The notes: generated by a model from the letters alone, not told the origin. Positions 41,406 to 51,289 are shown, numbered from the stretch's first letter. The stretch is DNA of 64,000 bases from Bartonella sp. M0283 (GCF_016100455.1 NZ_JACFSK010000001.1:930001-994000), one strand, 5' to 3'. Translations and numbers: made by a program.

Positions 41406-41522
41406 GATCAACTCCTCTGTCTCGAAATGGTATGAATTTTATGATCTGATCGTTCATAACGTTTGGCAATGAATGACAGCCGGAATTCGTAACGTTCGAC
41501 TTTAAACGGGATGGACAGCAAT

Positions 41523-42134
41523 TCATTTCGCACTCCCCGCTTTTTCGTCACCCGGCAGAACATATTCGGTTCCTTCCCATGGAGACATAAAATCGAAATT
41601 ACGCATTTCCTGACGAAGCACAACCGGCTCGTAAACAACCCGTTTTACTTCATTATCATATCGGCATTCGACAAACCCTGACGTTGGAAAATCTTTCCGC
41701 AAAGGATGACCTTCAAAACCGTAATCCGTCAAAATACGCCGCAAATCAGGATGACCGGAAAAGAGAACACCGTACATATCATAGGTCTCGCGTTCATACC
41801 ATTCCGCACCCGGATATATACTGCACACAGAAGGAACCGGTGTATCTTCGTCCGTGCGGACTTTCACACGCAGCCGAAGATTGTGACGAGGTGACAAAAG
41901 ATGGTAGACAACATCGAAGCGTTTTTCCCGTTCCGGATAATCGACACCACATATATCAATCAGACAAACAAATTGACAATGTGAATCATCTTTCAAAAAC
42001 GACAGGACATCGACAATTGCATCAAGTTTCGATACGAGCGTGAGCTCATTATAGGCAAAAGTTGAATCCTCAATTACAGTCTCCAAGCGTTCTGTAACAT
42101 AGGATTGCAATTCCTTTAGCGCTTCAGTAGTCAT
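41523..42134 (-). CDS. nuoC: NADH-quinone oxidoreductase subunit C
   Basis: The 30-kDa subunit of the peripheral arm, 203 residues. The signature [20 protein letters not shown] is followed by [16 protein letters not shown] choose the ATG at 42134 ([10 protein letters not shown]), preceded by GGGGAGAG. A GTG six codons upstream overlapping nuoB is a possible alternative. Confidence 0.95.
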   Translation of the reverse strand: MTTEALKELQSYVTERLETVIEDSTFAYNELTLVSKLDAIVDVLSFLKDDSHCQFVCLIDICGVDYPEREKRFDVVYHLLSPRHNLRLRVKVRTDEDTPVPSVCSIYPGAEWYERETYDMYGVLFSGHPDLRRILTDYGFEGHPLRKDFPTSGFVECRYDNEVKRVVYEPVVLRQEMRNFDFMSPWEGTEYVLPGDEKAGSAK

Positions 42135-42148
42135 CAACCGCTCTCCCC

Positions 42149-42730
42149 TCACCGTTCAATCGAACCGGTGCGACGTATCTTTTTCTGCAACAGAAGCACA
42201 CCATAAAGCAAAGCTTCAGCCGTTGGTGGGCAGCCCGGAATATAAATATCTACAGGTACTATCCGATCGCATCCTCTGACAACAGAATATGAATAATGAT
42301 AATAGCCACCACCATTTGCGCACGATCCCATCGAAATCACATAACGTGGTTCTGGCATTTGGTCATAAACTTTTCTCAGCGCAGGTGCCATTTTGTTTGT
42401 CAATGTGCCAGCGACCATCATCACATCCGATTGACGCGGTGAAGCACGCGGTGCATAGCCAAAACGCTCATTGTCATAATGAGGCATAGAACATTGCATT
42501 AATTCAATGGCGCAGCATGCCAGGCCAAAACTCATCCACATTAGCGAACCGGTTCTTGCCCAGGTTACAAGTGCATCTACTGATGTTACTAAAAAACCTT
42601 TATCGGAAAGCTCGCCACTTATATTTTGAAAAAATTCGTCATCAGATCCAATCAGCTTTCCTGTATTCGGATCAATTATGCCCTTAGGCTTAGGAGCTAC
42701 CAATGCCGAATTGTCATGTATCAATCCCAT
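42149..42730 (-). CDS. nuoB: NADH-quinone oxidoreductase subunit B
   Basis: Carries the N2 [4Fe-4S] cluster next to the quinone site. In the 193-residue protein starting [10 protein letters not shown], the adjacent cysteines C72-C73 are in [11 protein letters not shown], with C137 in MGSCANGGG and C167 in IPGCPPT. It overlaps the last bases of nuoA. Confidence 0.96.
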   Translation of the reverse strand: MGLIHDNSALVAPKPKGIIDPNTGKLIGSDDEFFQNISGELSDKGFLVTSVDALVTWARTGSLMWMSFGLACCAIELMQCSMPHYDNERFGYAPRASPRQSDVMMVAGTLTNKMAPALRKVYDQMPEPRYVISMGSCANGGGYYHYSYSVVRGCDRIVPVDIYIPGCPPTAEALLYGVLLLQKKIRRTGSIER

Positions 42731-43086
42731 TCTAGTGCTCCTTTTTTCCATTCATAGATAAAGCCGACAGTCAGCACAGCAAGAAACACCATCATCGAGA
42801 GAAACCCAAAACAGCCAATTGCGTCGAAAGAAACAGCCCATGGAAAAAGAAAGGCTACTTCCAGATCGAAAATAATAAATAGAATTGAAACCAGATAAAA
42901 TCTGATATCGAATTTCATACGTGCATCATCAAATGAGTTAAAACCACATTCATATGCAGATAATTTTTCCGGATCAGGGGAACGATAAGCCACAATGTAA
43001 GGCATTATCAAAAGTACGCCGGCTATCAACGCCGATACTATGATAAAAATCAATACTGGCAAATAAGAACTAATAAGATCAGCCAT
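42721..43086 (-). CDS. nuoA: NADH-quinone oxidoreductase subunit A
   Basis: Small membrane subunit of 121 residues with three helices and the conserved loop [20 protein letters not shown], including the surface cysteine of the family. It is the first gene of the nuo operon. The 3' end overlaps nuoB by 10 bases. Confidence 0.96.
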   Translation of the reverse strand: MADLISSYLPVLIFIIVSALIAGVLLIMPYIVAYRSPDPEKLSAYECGFNSFDDARMKFDIRFYLVSILFIIFDLEVAFLFPWAVSFDAIGCFGFLSMMVFLAVLTVGFIYEWKKGALEWD

Positions 43087-43688
43087 GGTTCACTTCTGCC
43101 TTTAATTAGGTGCCGAACTAACGCAACCAACGCCGGTTAAAACGACGACTTTGCTGGTTGATAAGTTAATCCCGCTCGTGCAGCTTAAAGGGCATGCCGT
43201 GCGACAAATCTGCGCTAAGCGTTACCCCACCAAACGCTCCTACGCAATAGCTAACGCTATCATAAAATAGCAAACTGTGCAAAAATCCAACATGTTAAAA
43301 AAAGCATCAATGTGTAAAACATTCTTGATTATTCAAAAAAACAATTAGAAAACAATGTATTGGAAGGGTTTTTACGTATATTATTCGGTATAAAATATTC
43401 AAAATTTCCCATTTTATTCATCTGGTCACGTTTTGGCGAGCGACGATATTTACGTCATCTTTGAACCGAAACGATACATATGCTCCTATCATATAGGATA
43501 TTTTGAGCACGACGATCGTTGAGCAGATTCTATCACGAAACTTTAAAAGGCTACTGGAGACCGTGAGCCAAACAAAATTTAACCAGGCGGAATATTGAAA
43601 GACTTTTTAATTATCGGGAAATCAATAGAAAAGTTGGATCGTTTGGAGAAAACGCCAATTCCAACAAGCTTAAAAAGCTACTTGAAAA
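43087..43688. other. Region upstream of the nuo operon
   Basis: About 600 bases without a supported gene. The nuo promoter must lie here on the minus strand, but no clear -35/-10 pair stands out. A short inverted repeat GCTAT-N6-ATAGC is at about 43256-43271. Confidence 0.4.
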
Positions 43689-43765
<77 letters not shown>

Positions 43766-43802
43766 GCACTTTTCAGTTCAGTCATTGTGACTGTGTGCGG
43801 TC

Positions 43803-43830
43803 GTTTAAGGTGTTCGTCTGCATCTGTCAA
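43803..43830 (-). promoter_or_regulatory. Probable promoter of tRNA-Asp
   Basis: On the minus strand a perfect TTGACA (43830-43825, within CTTGACA) and TTAAAC (43808-43803) are separated by 16 bases. A GC-rich stretch follows the -10, and the tRNA begins 37 bases later. Confidence 0.5.
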
Positions 43831-43874
43831 GCGACAAGAGTTCAGTTTTTTTATAAAAATTGTTTTTTTTACAA

Positions 43875-43905
43875 AAAACGGCGGAAAACCGCGATTTTTA
43901 AATTT
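43875..43905. terminator. Short hairpin with T tracts on both sides, between the two tRNA genes
   Basis: GCGG (43881-43884), AAAA, CCGC (43889-43892) form a short stem flanked by an A tract before and a T tract after, so either strand would read as a weak terminator. No transcript that would need it is evident, because both flanking tRNAs point away. Confidence 0.3.
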
Positions 43906-43981
43906 TTCGGTAAAAAAAACTATTTGGACGCGATCTTTCTCTTGCGTTTAGGAAAACTTTTGCCTAAAGAGAGCTGCAGTT

Positions 43982-43999
43982 GTTACCGACCAAGGTAAC
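43982..43999 (+). promoter_or_regulatory. Leader hairpin just before tRNA-Val
   Basis: GTTACC and GGTAAC form a perfect 6-bp stem with a 6-base loop, ending three bases before the tRNA. It may guide processing of the precursor 5' end. A plausible promoter (TTGCGT, 17 bases, TAAAGA at 43942-43970) lies upstream. Confidence 0.35.
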
Positions 44000-44002
44000 G
44001 GC

Positions 44003-44078
44003 GGGCGATTAGCTCAGCTGGTAGAGCGCCTCGTTTACACCGAGGATGTCGGGAGTTCGAGTCTCTCATCGCCTACCA
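44003..44078 (+). tRNA. tRNA-Val (anticodon TAC)
   Basis: A 76-base cloverleaf with encoded CCA. GGGCGAT pairs with ATCGCCT (one G-T), the D-arm TAGCTCAGCTGGTAGAGC is canonical, the anticodon loop is TTTACAC (TAC), and the T-loop is GTTCGAG. Confidence 0.96.
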
Positions 44079-45104
44079 TCCTCCCCTTTTGCCATTATAA
44101 ATAATTGATTTGAATGTTTATTTTTTCGGTAAGGGCGAACTATCAAAAGGTGGGGGGCATAGAAAACCGTTTTCAACTCTTTTGTAGCTCTGTGATTGCT
44201 TCTCTTGTCAAGCGGCGGCGATCATCTGTTTTTGTCTAACGAGACGCCATATTATCCGTTTCCCAACAGAACAGTGATTTCACTTGTGCTACCGTTGCTC
44301 CTTCATTTGCAGCACGGGTAGCACTGATTTTTCATACTCCATGAGCCGACTTATTGATTCCTGGTTCATTACAAGCGCGTCTAAAATAATTGCCGAACTT
44401 CTCTTTCGTTGATGATTGAACTCGGTCACCACATATAAATGTCGGTTCTCCAGTTCATCCTTTATCAAGTGTCTTCTAAAGAGCTGGATATCCTCTCTTA
44501 AGTGATTGAGGATATCTGGAAAGAGCAAATTTGCTTACAATAATACGTCAGTCGTGAATTCGTAAAAATAGACTCCGACTTCGTAAAGATTGCATCCAAC
44601 AAAGAATATCAATTAAATAATGTAAAGTTTTTGCGTTAGATGTGGCTAACGATCATTTGTCCATTGTCTAAAGCCCCCGATTGAATAGTTTCTTCATTTC
44701 ATTAAATAGGATTTAAAGCCATTAATCTTCTCTATTTGACTTAGGGAAATTGCTCTTTGGAAATTAATAACGGCTGATTAAACGAAATTATAAAATGTAT
44801 CGGTTTTATCGATATCGGCTTATCGATGAAGGCATAAAACACCCGATAAGCCCACACGCTAAAATTATTTGGCTTCAAATTGATCAAGATCGATCATGAT
44901 TCTTTGCCGACTTTTCACGAAACTGGACTATCGGCCATAGGATCAGCGTGCCACCGAAGACAGTGATTAGGCACCTGGTCATTTACTTGAATCAATTTTT
45001 TCTTGTCACCGACAAAAAGCCATAAAAAGCGCGATAAAGATCTTTTCAATATCAAAGTTTTTCCTATCTGCACCTGTATGGTGTTTTTATACGGAGATGA
45101 TTTT
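44079..45104. other. Intergenic region between tRNA-Val and lemA
   Basis: About 1 kb without a supported gene. A 79-codon minus-strand frame (44528-44289) starts only at TTG, lacks a Shine-Dalgarno and matches nothing I know. Within it GATATCCTC (44487-44495) and GAGGATATC (44508-44516) form a 9-bp inverted repeat. The lemA promoter lies near the right end. Confidence 0.4.
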
Positions 45105-45734
45105 ATGCAAGCGGCTTATATGAAAAACGACTCTCATTCCCTCAAATTGCCCCTTATTTTTCTACTATTTTCATTTCTTCTGCCGGTCCTGTCTGGATGC
45201 GGATTTAATACGATTCCAACGAATGAAGAAAAAGCTCATGCCGCTTGGAGTGAAGTTCTCAACCAATATCAACGACGATCAGATCTGATACCTAATCTCG
45301 TTGAAACAGTGAAGGGATATGCTCAGCATGAACAGGCTGTATTGACCGGTGTTGTCGAGGCACGTGCAAAGGCAACGCAGACAAACATTAACGCCGATAT
45401 GCTCAATAATCCCGAGGCAATGCAACAATTTATCAACAACCAGTCCAATCTCACCGGAGCCCTCTCGCGCTTGATGGCAGTGGCTGAAAATTATCCAGAT
45501 TTGAAAGCGAATCAAAATTTTCTTGCTCTACAATCGCAACTGGAAGGAACAGAAAATAGGATTGCTGTTGCAAGACGTGATTATATAGAAGCGGTTCGTA
45601 TCTACAACACTGCACTCAAAACCATGCCAACTATGATTTGGACTTGGTTGTGGTATCGCGACGCAAAGCCCATGCCGACATTTTCAATCGACGAAGCAGC
45701 CGAGAAAGCACCTAAGGTCGAGTTCAACAAATGA
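45105..45734 (+). CDS. lemA: LemA family lipoprotein
   Basis: A 209-residue protein, predicted lipid-anchored: the hydrophobic signal ends in LSGC with the cysteine near residue 32. The LemA domain follows with NEEKAHAAWSEVLNQYQRRSDLIPNLVETVKGY (seen as AAWSEVLNQYQRRSDLIPNL) and long helices, including the NQSNLTGALSRL and ENYPDLKANQNF segments. I start at the ATG at 45105, which has GGAG eight bases before it; a longer frame to 45003 has no support. Function of LemA is not settled. It is commonly found next to TPM-domain genes, as here. Confidence 0.9.
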   Translation: MQAAYMKNDSHSLKLPLIFLLFSFLLPVLSGCGFNTIPTNEEKAHAAWSEVLNQYQRRSDLIPNLVETVKGYAQHEQAVLTGVVEARAKATQTNINADMLNNPEAMQQFINNQSNLTGALSRLMAVAENYPDLKANQNFLALQSQLEGTENRIAVARRDYIEAVRIYNTALKTMPTMIWTWLWYRDAKPMPTFSIDEAAEKAPKVEFNK

Positions 45735-46591
45735 ATCATTTCCGTTGGCCAATCAACAGAGCACTATTTTTTCTCGGATTGGCCTTCATCTTCATCACGC
45801 CATTTGTGTGTGCTAACACGTTAGCAGAAGATTCTCTGCCTGCCCTTTCTGGCCGAGTTGTTGATAATGCCAATCTGTTAAGTCCAACGGCAAGAGCCTC
45901 TTTAACTGCGAAGCTCGCTTCTCTGGAGGACAAAACAGGCGACCAAATCGTCGTTGCTACATTACCTACCCTATCGGGATACGATATCGAGACCTTTGCA
46001 AATTCCTTATTCAGACGCTGGGCATTAGGGCAAAAGCAGATGAATAATGGCGTGTTGCTGCTCATAGCTCCAAGCGAGAGACAAGTTAGAATCGAGGTCG
46101 GCTATGGTCTGGAAGGAGTTCTGACTGACGCTCTTTCTTCGACCATTATTAATGCAATTATTTTACCAAATTTCAGGCAAGATAATTTTGAAAAAGGTGT
46201 TGTTGAAGGAGTTGCGGCGATCGCCGATGTTCTGACAGGTAGCAAAGCAGATTTTGATGCACGCGTTCACAACTACCAACAGATTGAACAGGAAAGACTT
46301 AAACAACAACAAAGACAGGACATGATTGCGAATACCGTTGCCGTTCTAATATTTTTATTCTTTTTTGTACTTCCGGTACTTGCATCGATTTTCGGTACAA
46401 AAGTCGGACCAAGACGTTACCGTTGGCTTGGCATAGTGTTTGTTCTCTGGTTCTTGGGGTCCGGCAGAGGCGGAGGATTCGGTGGAGGCGGATTCGGTGG
46501 TGGATTTGGCGGAGGTTCCGGCGGCTTCGGCGGTGGCTTTGGCGGCGGCGGCGGTTCATCGGGAGGCGGTGGAGCTTCAGGGCGATGGTAA
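45731..46591 (+). CDS. TPM-domain protein with glycine-rich tail (YgcG family)
   Basis: A 286-residue envelope protein: signal peptide of about 30 residues, then the TPM domain starting at ALSGRVVDNANLLSP with the GDQIVVATLPTLSG and RQVRIEVGYGLEGVLTDA segments, one or two membrane helices near residues 200-245, and a tail of about 40 residues that is almost only Gly, Ser and Phe. TPM-domain relatives include a thylakoid protein with acid phosphatase activity and photosystem II repair functions; the bacterial role is unknown. Its start overlaps the lemA stop (ATGA), indicating joint production. Confidence 0.88.
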   Translation: MNHFRWPINRALFFLGLAFIFITPFVCANTLAEDSLPALSGRVVDNANLLSPTARASLTAKLASLEDKTGDQIVVATLPTLSGYDIETFANSLFRRWALGQKQMNNGVLLLIAPSERQVRIEVGYGLEGVLTDALSSTIINAIILPNFRQDNFEKGVVEGVAAIADVLTGSKADFDARVHNYQQIEQERLKQQQRQDMIANTVAVLIFLFFFVLPVLASIFGTKVGPRRYRWLGIVFVLWFLGSGRGGGFGGGGFGGGFGGGSGGFGGGFGGGGGSSGGGGASGRW

Positions 46592-47238
46592 TGCAAACAA
46601 ACTCTTCAAATTATACGACTATTCTTCAACGTGATCAAATTAGTGCAGCTATTTGCTCCGCAGAAAAGTCGACGAACGGAGAAATTTTCGCGGTTTTTGC
46701 AAAAGAAAGTGACAATTATTTTTTCATTTCATTTTTCATTTGGACTGTAGCGATTTTTTTTACTTCAATCATTGCGGCCTATGGAATTCATTGGTTTTGG
46801 CATGATGTTCCCCTACATTATTTTGCCTCCACCGTCCTTGCCATCCACCTTCTGGGCTTGTTTTATTTGTCGATTTTACCGCAGTTACGACTTCTCATAA
46901 CACTGGCCGCAATTAAAAATCGCATTTGTCATGCGAATGCAGTGCGGCAATTTCTTGCGCAAAATATCAATCATACAAAGAAACGGACAGGTATCCTGCT
47001 TTTCATTTCGCAAGCTGAACATTATGCGGAAGTTATATCGGATATCAAAATTGTCGAAAAAGTACCTGCAGAAATCTGGACTGATATTGTCAAAGGAATG
47101 ATGACCAAGGCAAGGGAAGGCCATTTGACCGAAGCTTATCTCGAAGCCATAAAAAAGTCAGGCGCAGTACTGACACACTATTTTCCACGGAACGCAACTA
47201 CCGAAAACGAATTACCCGACCATATCATCGAAATATAA
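46591..47238 (+). CDS. Second TPM-domain membrane protein
   Basis: A 215-residue protein with a short N-terminal TPM part (ISAAICSAEKSTNGEIFAVFA), two strong membrane helices around residues 45-100, and a soluble second half (TGILLFISQAEHYAEVISD, IVKGMMTKAREGHLTEAYLEAI) that matches the second half of a TPM fold. The start at 46591 overlaps the preceding stop (TAATG); longer frames translate the glycine-rich tail out of frame and are artefacts. It forms a three-gene unit with lemA and the first TPM gene. Confidence 0.82.
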   Translation: MQTNSSNYTTILQRDQISAAICSAEKSTNGEIFAVFAKESDNYFFISFFIWTVAIFFTSIIAAYGIHWFWHDVPLHYFASTVLAIHLLGLFYLSILPQLRLLITLAAIKNRICHANAVRQFLAQNINHTKKRTGILLFISQAEHYAEVISDIKIVEKVPAEIWTDIVKGMMTKAREGHLTEAYLEAIKKSGAVLTHYFPRNATTENELPDHIIEI

Positions 47239-47646
47239 ACGATAAAAATATCCGTTATCTTTATAATCCCCCTATCACTAAAAATTATTATAACAAAATA
47301 TATTTAATCGTAACGTGAAATTATTTTCATAATTAATCTAAACGTATTTTTGTTTATTTTATTTTGTTTATTAATTTTATTGATATGTAATATTATCACG
47401 TTATTTTATTTTTTATTTAAAAATTTTACTTATTGTGTCAATAATATATTTTTTTACTGCTACCTTACCTCTCCTGAAATTCGTCTTTTCACATTGCACG
47501 ACTGTTTTTTAAAGCTCGATTTTGACACGAACAATAATCGTCACTTTCTGGTCGCTAGCGCCACGATTGGACTATCGGTTTACCTTGATTTAATTGATTG
47601 AAGCTTATAAATTGCGCGAGTTGAAGCTTTTTCTTCTCAGGATATA
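47239..47646. other. Very AT-rich gap before lipB
   Basis: About 400 bases, of which 47270-47460 are strikingly AT-rich. An 83-codon frame (47350-47601) has a composition that simply reflects the AT bias and is not called. Confidence 0.5.
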
Positions 47647-48378
47647 ATGAATAATAACATACGCCAAAATCTCAATCATATTTTTTTGCCCAGCGTTTCC
47701 CCTGCCCGTCCGGTCGAATGGTTGGTTAGTGACGGATTGACACCTTATCCCTATGCTCTTCATGAAATGGAAGAACGCATTGCTAAAATTGCTTCAGGTG
47801 AAGCTGATGAACGCATCTGGTTGTTGGAACATCCTCCCGTTTATACCGCTGGAACCAGTGCAAAAAAAAGCGATTTACTCGCCCCTGACCGTTTTCCTGT
47901 TTACCAAACGGGTAGAGGTGGCGAGTTTACCTATCATGGCCCTGGCCAACGTGTCATTTATGTCATGCTTGACTTAAAGAGACGAAAGGAAGACGTCCGT
48001 GCATTTATTGGAGCTTTGGAAGAGTGGATTATACAGACTCTTGCCGAATTCAACATTAAGGGTGAACGTCGGGAAGACAGGGTTGGCGTATGGGTCGTAA
48101 GACCAGAAAAACCATCGACGATAAAAAACGAACCAGCTGAAGACAAAATTGCAGCCATTGGTATTCGTTTACGCAAATGGGTTAGTTTTCATGGAATTGC
48201 CCTCAACGTGGAGCCGGATTTATCACATTATAGTGGCATCGTTCCTTGCGGAATATCGGACCATGGAGTAACCAGTTTGGTTGATCTCGGCTTGCCTGTC
48301 ACAATGGCAGATGTTGACGTTGTTCTTAAAAAAACTTTTGAAAAAATATTTGGTCCAACACGTTCTCTAAACCTTTAG
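47647..48378 (+). CDS. lipB: Octanoyltransferase (lipoyl(octanoyl) transferase)
   Basis: Moves octanoyl groups from acyl carrier protein to lipoyl domains, the first step of lipoate synthesis. In 243 residues the [21 protein letters not shown] signature (seen as [12 protein letters not shown]), the [22 protein letters not shown] region ([12 protein letters not shown]) and the catalytic cysteine in GIVPCGI are present. A glycosyltransferase gene follows after 10 bases. Confidence 0.94.
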   Translation: MNNNIRQNLNHIFLPSVSPARPVEWLVSDGLTPYPYALHEMEERIAKIASGEADERIWLLEHPPVYTAGTSAKKSDLLAPDRFPVYQTGRGGEFTYHGPGQRVIYVMLDLKRRKEDVRAFIGALEEWIIQTLAEFNIKGERREDRVGVWVVRPEKPSTIKNEPAEDKIAAIGIRLRKWVSFHGIALNVEPDLSHYSGIVPCGISDHGVTSLVDLGLPVTMADVDVVLKKTFEKIFGPTRSLNL

Positions 48379-48388
48379 GTTCGAAATT

Positions 48389-49939
48389 ATGATCTGCGAC
48401 AATACAGACCAAAAAAAGTTTTTAATTACTGCATCTATTGCTACTGTTTTATTTTATTTCCCACTTGTCATCGGGAGCTATTACTACCGTGATGATTTTG
48501 AACGTCTTCTCTCACAAAAACCGGGTTGGAGCGAATTAGGAAGACCATTCGCAGATTTACTCGCATATTTTCTTTCGGCTGACTGGCAGTGGTTACCCGA
48601 CTCGTCCCCCTTTTTCCTGTTGGTTGCTTTATTCTTAACAATAATCTCAACATGTTTGAGTCTGAAAATACGCGCGATCCCGTTCAATGCGACAACTGCG
48701 GTTCTGGTCGTCACCTATCTTTTTAATCCTTTTCTTTTGTCGGCTTTTTTCTATCGTTTTGATTGCGTCATTATGGCAATGGGCGTTGCCTGCGGTCTGC
48801 TAGGATGGGCCTACTACAAAAATTCGAAACTAAAGTCCGCGTTATTTTGCTTTATTTCAATGGGATTTTACCAATCCTATATCAACATGTTTATTGTTCT
48901 CATCATAATGGAAACATTATATGCGGTTTATAGCGGAAAACCTGTCTATTCCGCGGTAAAGTTTGCGGTCAAAGCATTCGTTTTCGCAGCCCTTATTTGT
49001 ATCGCTACCTATTTATTCGATAAATTGTTCATTAATGAATACGCGACCGGAAAAAGCCAGTTTATTTTTTTCGGTGAAAAAGGTGTTTGGAAATATTTTG
49101 CAGTTATGATGGAAAACGTTTTTTCTCGTTATTTCGGTTTTCTATCCACTACCGGTAAAATATTGTATTCAGTGTCTATCTGTCTGGCATTTATCCAAAT
49201 TCAGCTTCACTTTTACAGACATACAAACTTTGATCATCCGGTTTTGAGAGCCACGATTTGTTCAATTGTTTTTTTATTCATGTTACCCATTTCACTCGGA
49301 GTATTATACGGAATTGTTGGCGATGGCGTTATTCCCCCGAGAGTTATGCCAGCATCAATTTTCTTTTCTGTGTTGATCGTTTTTCTGCTATCCCGGTTTA
49401 TCACGGTTTTCCAGCAACCTGAGCTCGTTGAAAAAATCGGAACATTTGCCAATACAAAATTAATTTGGGTGACTTTACTCCTCTTGCTTCTATGCCCGCT
49501 TGTGTTCAGCTATATCGTCAACAGCGCAACCCGAATTCAGAATGATTTAAACCGCTTTTATCTGCAACGCATTGCAACTTCCCTGGAACGCTATCCTGCT
49601 GATAAACCGGCTGTAATCATCGGTGGACTAGGAAAATCACTATTTGTTGCACAGACAACGGAAAGAATGCGGCTCGTTGCCGCTATAATTCCTTTTGCCA
49701 ATTCCTGGGAGCTTTCATCTGAGTTAAAAGAGTTCGGTTATAATAACATTATCAATCTGTCGGATACGCCGAAGGCTCATGAATTAGTAACACAACTATG
49801 TGCTAACCGCGCTTTACCGGATATTACCACCCCTTATTACAGAATATTCGATTTAGGAGATTATCTGTTTATATCACTCGGGAAAAAGAATATGTGCCTT
49901 GGCGAATATAATGACAATAACACCCCCGAAACCAAATAA
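48389..49939 (+). CDS. GtrII-like membrane glucosyltransferase
   Basis: A 516-residue polytopic membrane protein with about ten to eleven hydrophobic segments. Near the N-terminus the family-specific YYYRDDFERLL with D35-D36 and the following GWSELGRPFADLLAYFL match the Glucos_trans_II (GtrII) family of GT-C type transferases, which move a sugar from undecaprenyl phosphate to an envelope glycan. The acceptor and the sugar cannot be inferred. It follows lipB by 10 bases and overlaps gtrA by 29 bases, so it is probably co-expressed with that flippase. Confidence 0.82.
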   Translation: MICDNTDQKKFLITASIATVLFYFPLVIGSYYYRDDFERLLSQKPGWSELGRPFADLLAYFLSADWQWLPDSSPFFLLVALFLTIISTCLSLKIRAIPFNATTAVLVVTYLFNPFLLSAFFYRFDCVIMAMGVACGLLGWAYYKNSKLKSALFCFISMGFYQSYINMFIVLIIMETLYAVYSGKPVYSAVKFAVKAFVFAALICIATYLFDKLFINEYATGKSQFIFFGEKGVWKYFAVMMENVFSRYFGFLSTTGKILYSVSICLAFIQIQLHFYRHTNFDHPVLRATICSIVFLFMLPISLGVLYGIVGDGVIPPRVMPASIFFSVLIVFLLSRFITVFQQPELVEKIGTFANTKLIWVTLLLLLLCPLVFSYIVNSATRIQNDLNRFYLQRIATSLERYPADKPAVIIGGLGKSLFVAQTTERMRLVAAIIPFANSWELSSELKEFGYNNIINLSDTPKAHELVTQLCANRALPDITTPYYRIFDLGDYLFISLGKKNMCLGEYNDNNTPETK

Positions 49940-50375
49940 TTGGAGGACAGCAATAGCTGTCCGATCTTCCAAGTTCTATCAAAGACATAAGACGATTCTA
50001 TGGTTTTTATGTTCGGGCGCGATAGCCTTTTGGATTGATTTTTTGACGTTCTGGATGTTGCAAACCGTGGGGTTAAACCTTTGGCTCGCACGAGCAGTAG
50101 CTTTTATTATTGCTGCTACGTTCACCTGGGTCTTCAACACAAAAATATCATTTCGCGAACGTGAAGCACGTTTTAAAAACCTGAAAGGCTGGAGTACCTA
50201 TATTGCATTGGCTACAATCGGTGGCAGTTTTAATTATTGCGCAAGTATGGTTGTCGTAAAGAGCGTTAGCGAAGTTAATCCTGTAACGATGTTTATAGCT
50301 GTTGCTGCGGGATCGATTGCGGGACTGTTTGCCAATTTTTTTCTCAATCACATCGTTTTTTTTAAGAAATCATGA
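49911..50375 (+). CDS. gtrA: GtrA family flippase
   Basis: A four-helix membrane protein of 154 residues, thought to flip undecaprenyl-phosphate-linked sugars across the inner membrane. The family pattern is clear: LCSGAIAFWIDFLTFWML, RAVAFIIAATFTWVFNTKISF and SIAGLFANFFLNHIVFF. I use the ATG at 49911; a TTG four codons upstream also lies in frame. It overlaps the GtrII-like gene by 29 bases. Its end lies only 14 bases from the end of the convergent deacetylase gene. Confidence 0.9.
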   Translation: MTITPPKPNNWRTAIAVRSSKFYQRHKTILWFLCSGAIAFWIDFLTFWMLQTVGLNLWLARAVAFIIAATFTWVFNTKISFREREARFKNLKGWSTYIALATIGGSFNYCASMVVVKSVSEVNPVTMFIAVAAGSIAGLFANFFLNHIVFFKKS

Positions 50376-50389
50376 CAATAATTGGCAAT

Positions 50390-51289
50390 TTAATTGTTCG
50401 TATCCAGGAAAACAGCGTTATGATTTTTCATGATTTGGATAAGTTCATCAGATAACAGCAGGTCCAGTTCCTCTTGCCGTTCCTGAGTTATGTGAGCCGA
50501 GCGATAAAGGCTATCCTTATAAAAACTACCCTCGGAAAAGCCTTTAACAACGGGATGTATCATTATTTCGATTGTTGCATCTTTCCCACCGGCTTGGCGT
50601 GATATCATTGCCAAACTTCTATCAATATCGTCCAAAGTTAGCCGGCAACTCGCGGTCGCCCCCAAAAAGAAATCGGCTGTCTCAAGATGATATTGTCGGG
50701 CCAGAGTTTTCGTAGCTTTTGCCCACCACCCCAGCAATTGCCGCCGCAAATTACCTTTCATATTTTCAATTGAAAAAGGACTATAGCGATATCCGATTTC
50801 ATAAGGGGTGCGAATGTAGCAAACAGAATATTTATTCAGGAGCTTTTCGATAACCCCTTTTAACGGCGGTAAAGTATGGATATGTAAATGCCCATCAATC
50901 CTTATTTGCTTATTGTCAAAATGCTTGTAAACGGACTCGATCTGGCAACAAAATTCGTTAAAAATCCACTCCTGAAGCAACTTTGTTTTTGGTGAAAACC
51001 ATAATTTTCTCAACAATCCTCCCAAAGATAAACAAAAGAAGTTATCGTCAGTTGTTAATCCGAATTCGCTTCCCCCCTCCGTCAAAGCTTTTCCTTCAAG
51101 AAGATTGAGATGTGCGTTTATATAAACGTTACCCGCCTTGTTCAGTGCGTCGTAACTTGCCTGATCTTCACCCCCGGCGAGAACGCTTGTTGCTTGAAGT
51201 CTCCCCTTTTTTACTGAAGTGATAATAGCTTCCGAACAAGACGTGTTCAACGCAAAATCATCCGCATTCATAAGGCAATATAACGTCAT
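50390..51289 (-). CDS. YdjC/ChbG/HpnK-family carbohydrate deacetylase
   Basis: A 299-residue enzyme of the YdjC family, which removes N-acetyl groups from sugars. Motifs present: NADDFALNTSCSEAI (the aspartate pair at about 9-11; family usually NADDFG), DGHLHIHTLP (metal-binding histidines) and IEIMIHPVV near the C-terminus (family ElmvHPG; here the glycine is replaced). It starts inside the last codons of the GtrB-like gene (ATGA overlap), so it most likely acts on the product of that glycosyltransferase. This resembles Francisella NaxD, which deacetylates undecaprenyl-phosphate GalNAc. Diacetylchitobiose or hopanoid substrates are less likely by context. Confidence 0.85.
   Translation of the reverse strand: MTLYCLMNADDFALNTSCSEAIITSVKKGRLQATSVLAGGEDQASYDALNKAGNVYINAHLNLLEGKALTEGGSEFGLTTDDNFFCLSLGGLLRKLWFSPKTKLLQEWIFNEFCCQIESVYKHFDNKQIRIDGHLHIHTLPPLKGVIEKLLNKYSVCYIRTPYEIGYRYSPFSIENMKGNLRRQLLGWWAKATKTLARQYHLETADFFLGATASCRLTLDDIDRSLAMISRQAGGKDATIEIMIHPVVKGFSEGSFYKDSLYRSAHITQERQEELDLLLSDELIQIMKNHNAVFLDTNN

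Noticed and set aside
44289..44528. A 79-codon minus-strand gene near tRNA-Val
   Set aside because: It can start only at TTG, has no Shine-Dalgarno, contains an inverted repeat, and matches no family I recognise. It could be a relic, so the interval is described as intergenic.
46423..46590. An arginine/tryptophan-rich N-terminal extension of the second TPM gene
   Set aside because: It is the out-of-frame reading of the glycine-rich tail of the preceding gene. The TAATG start at 46591 is more natural.
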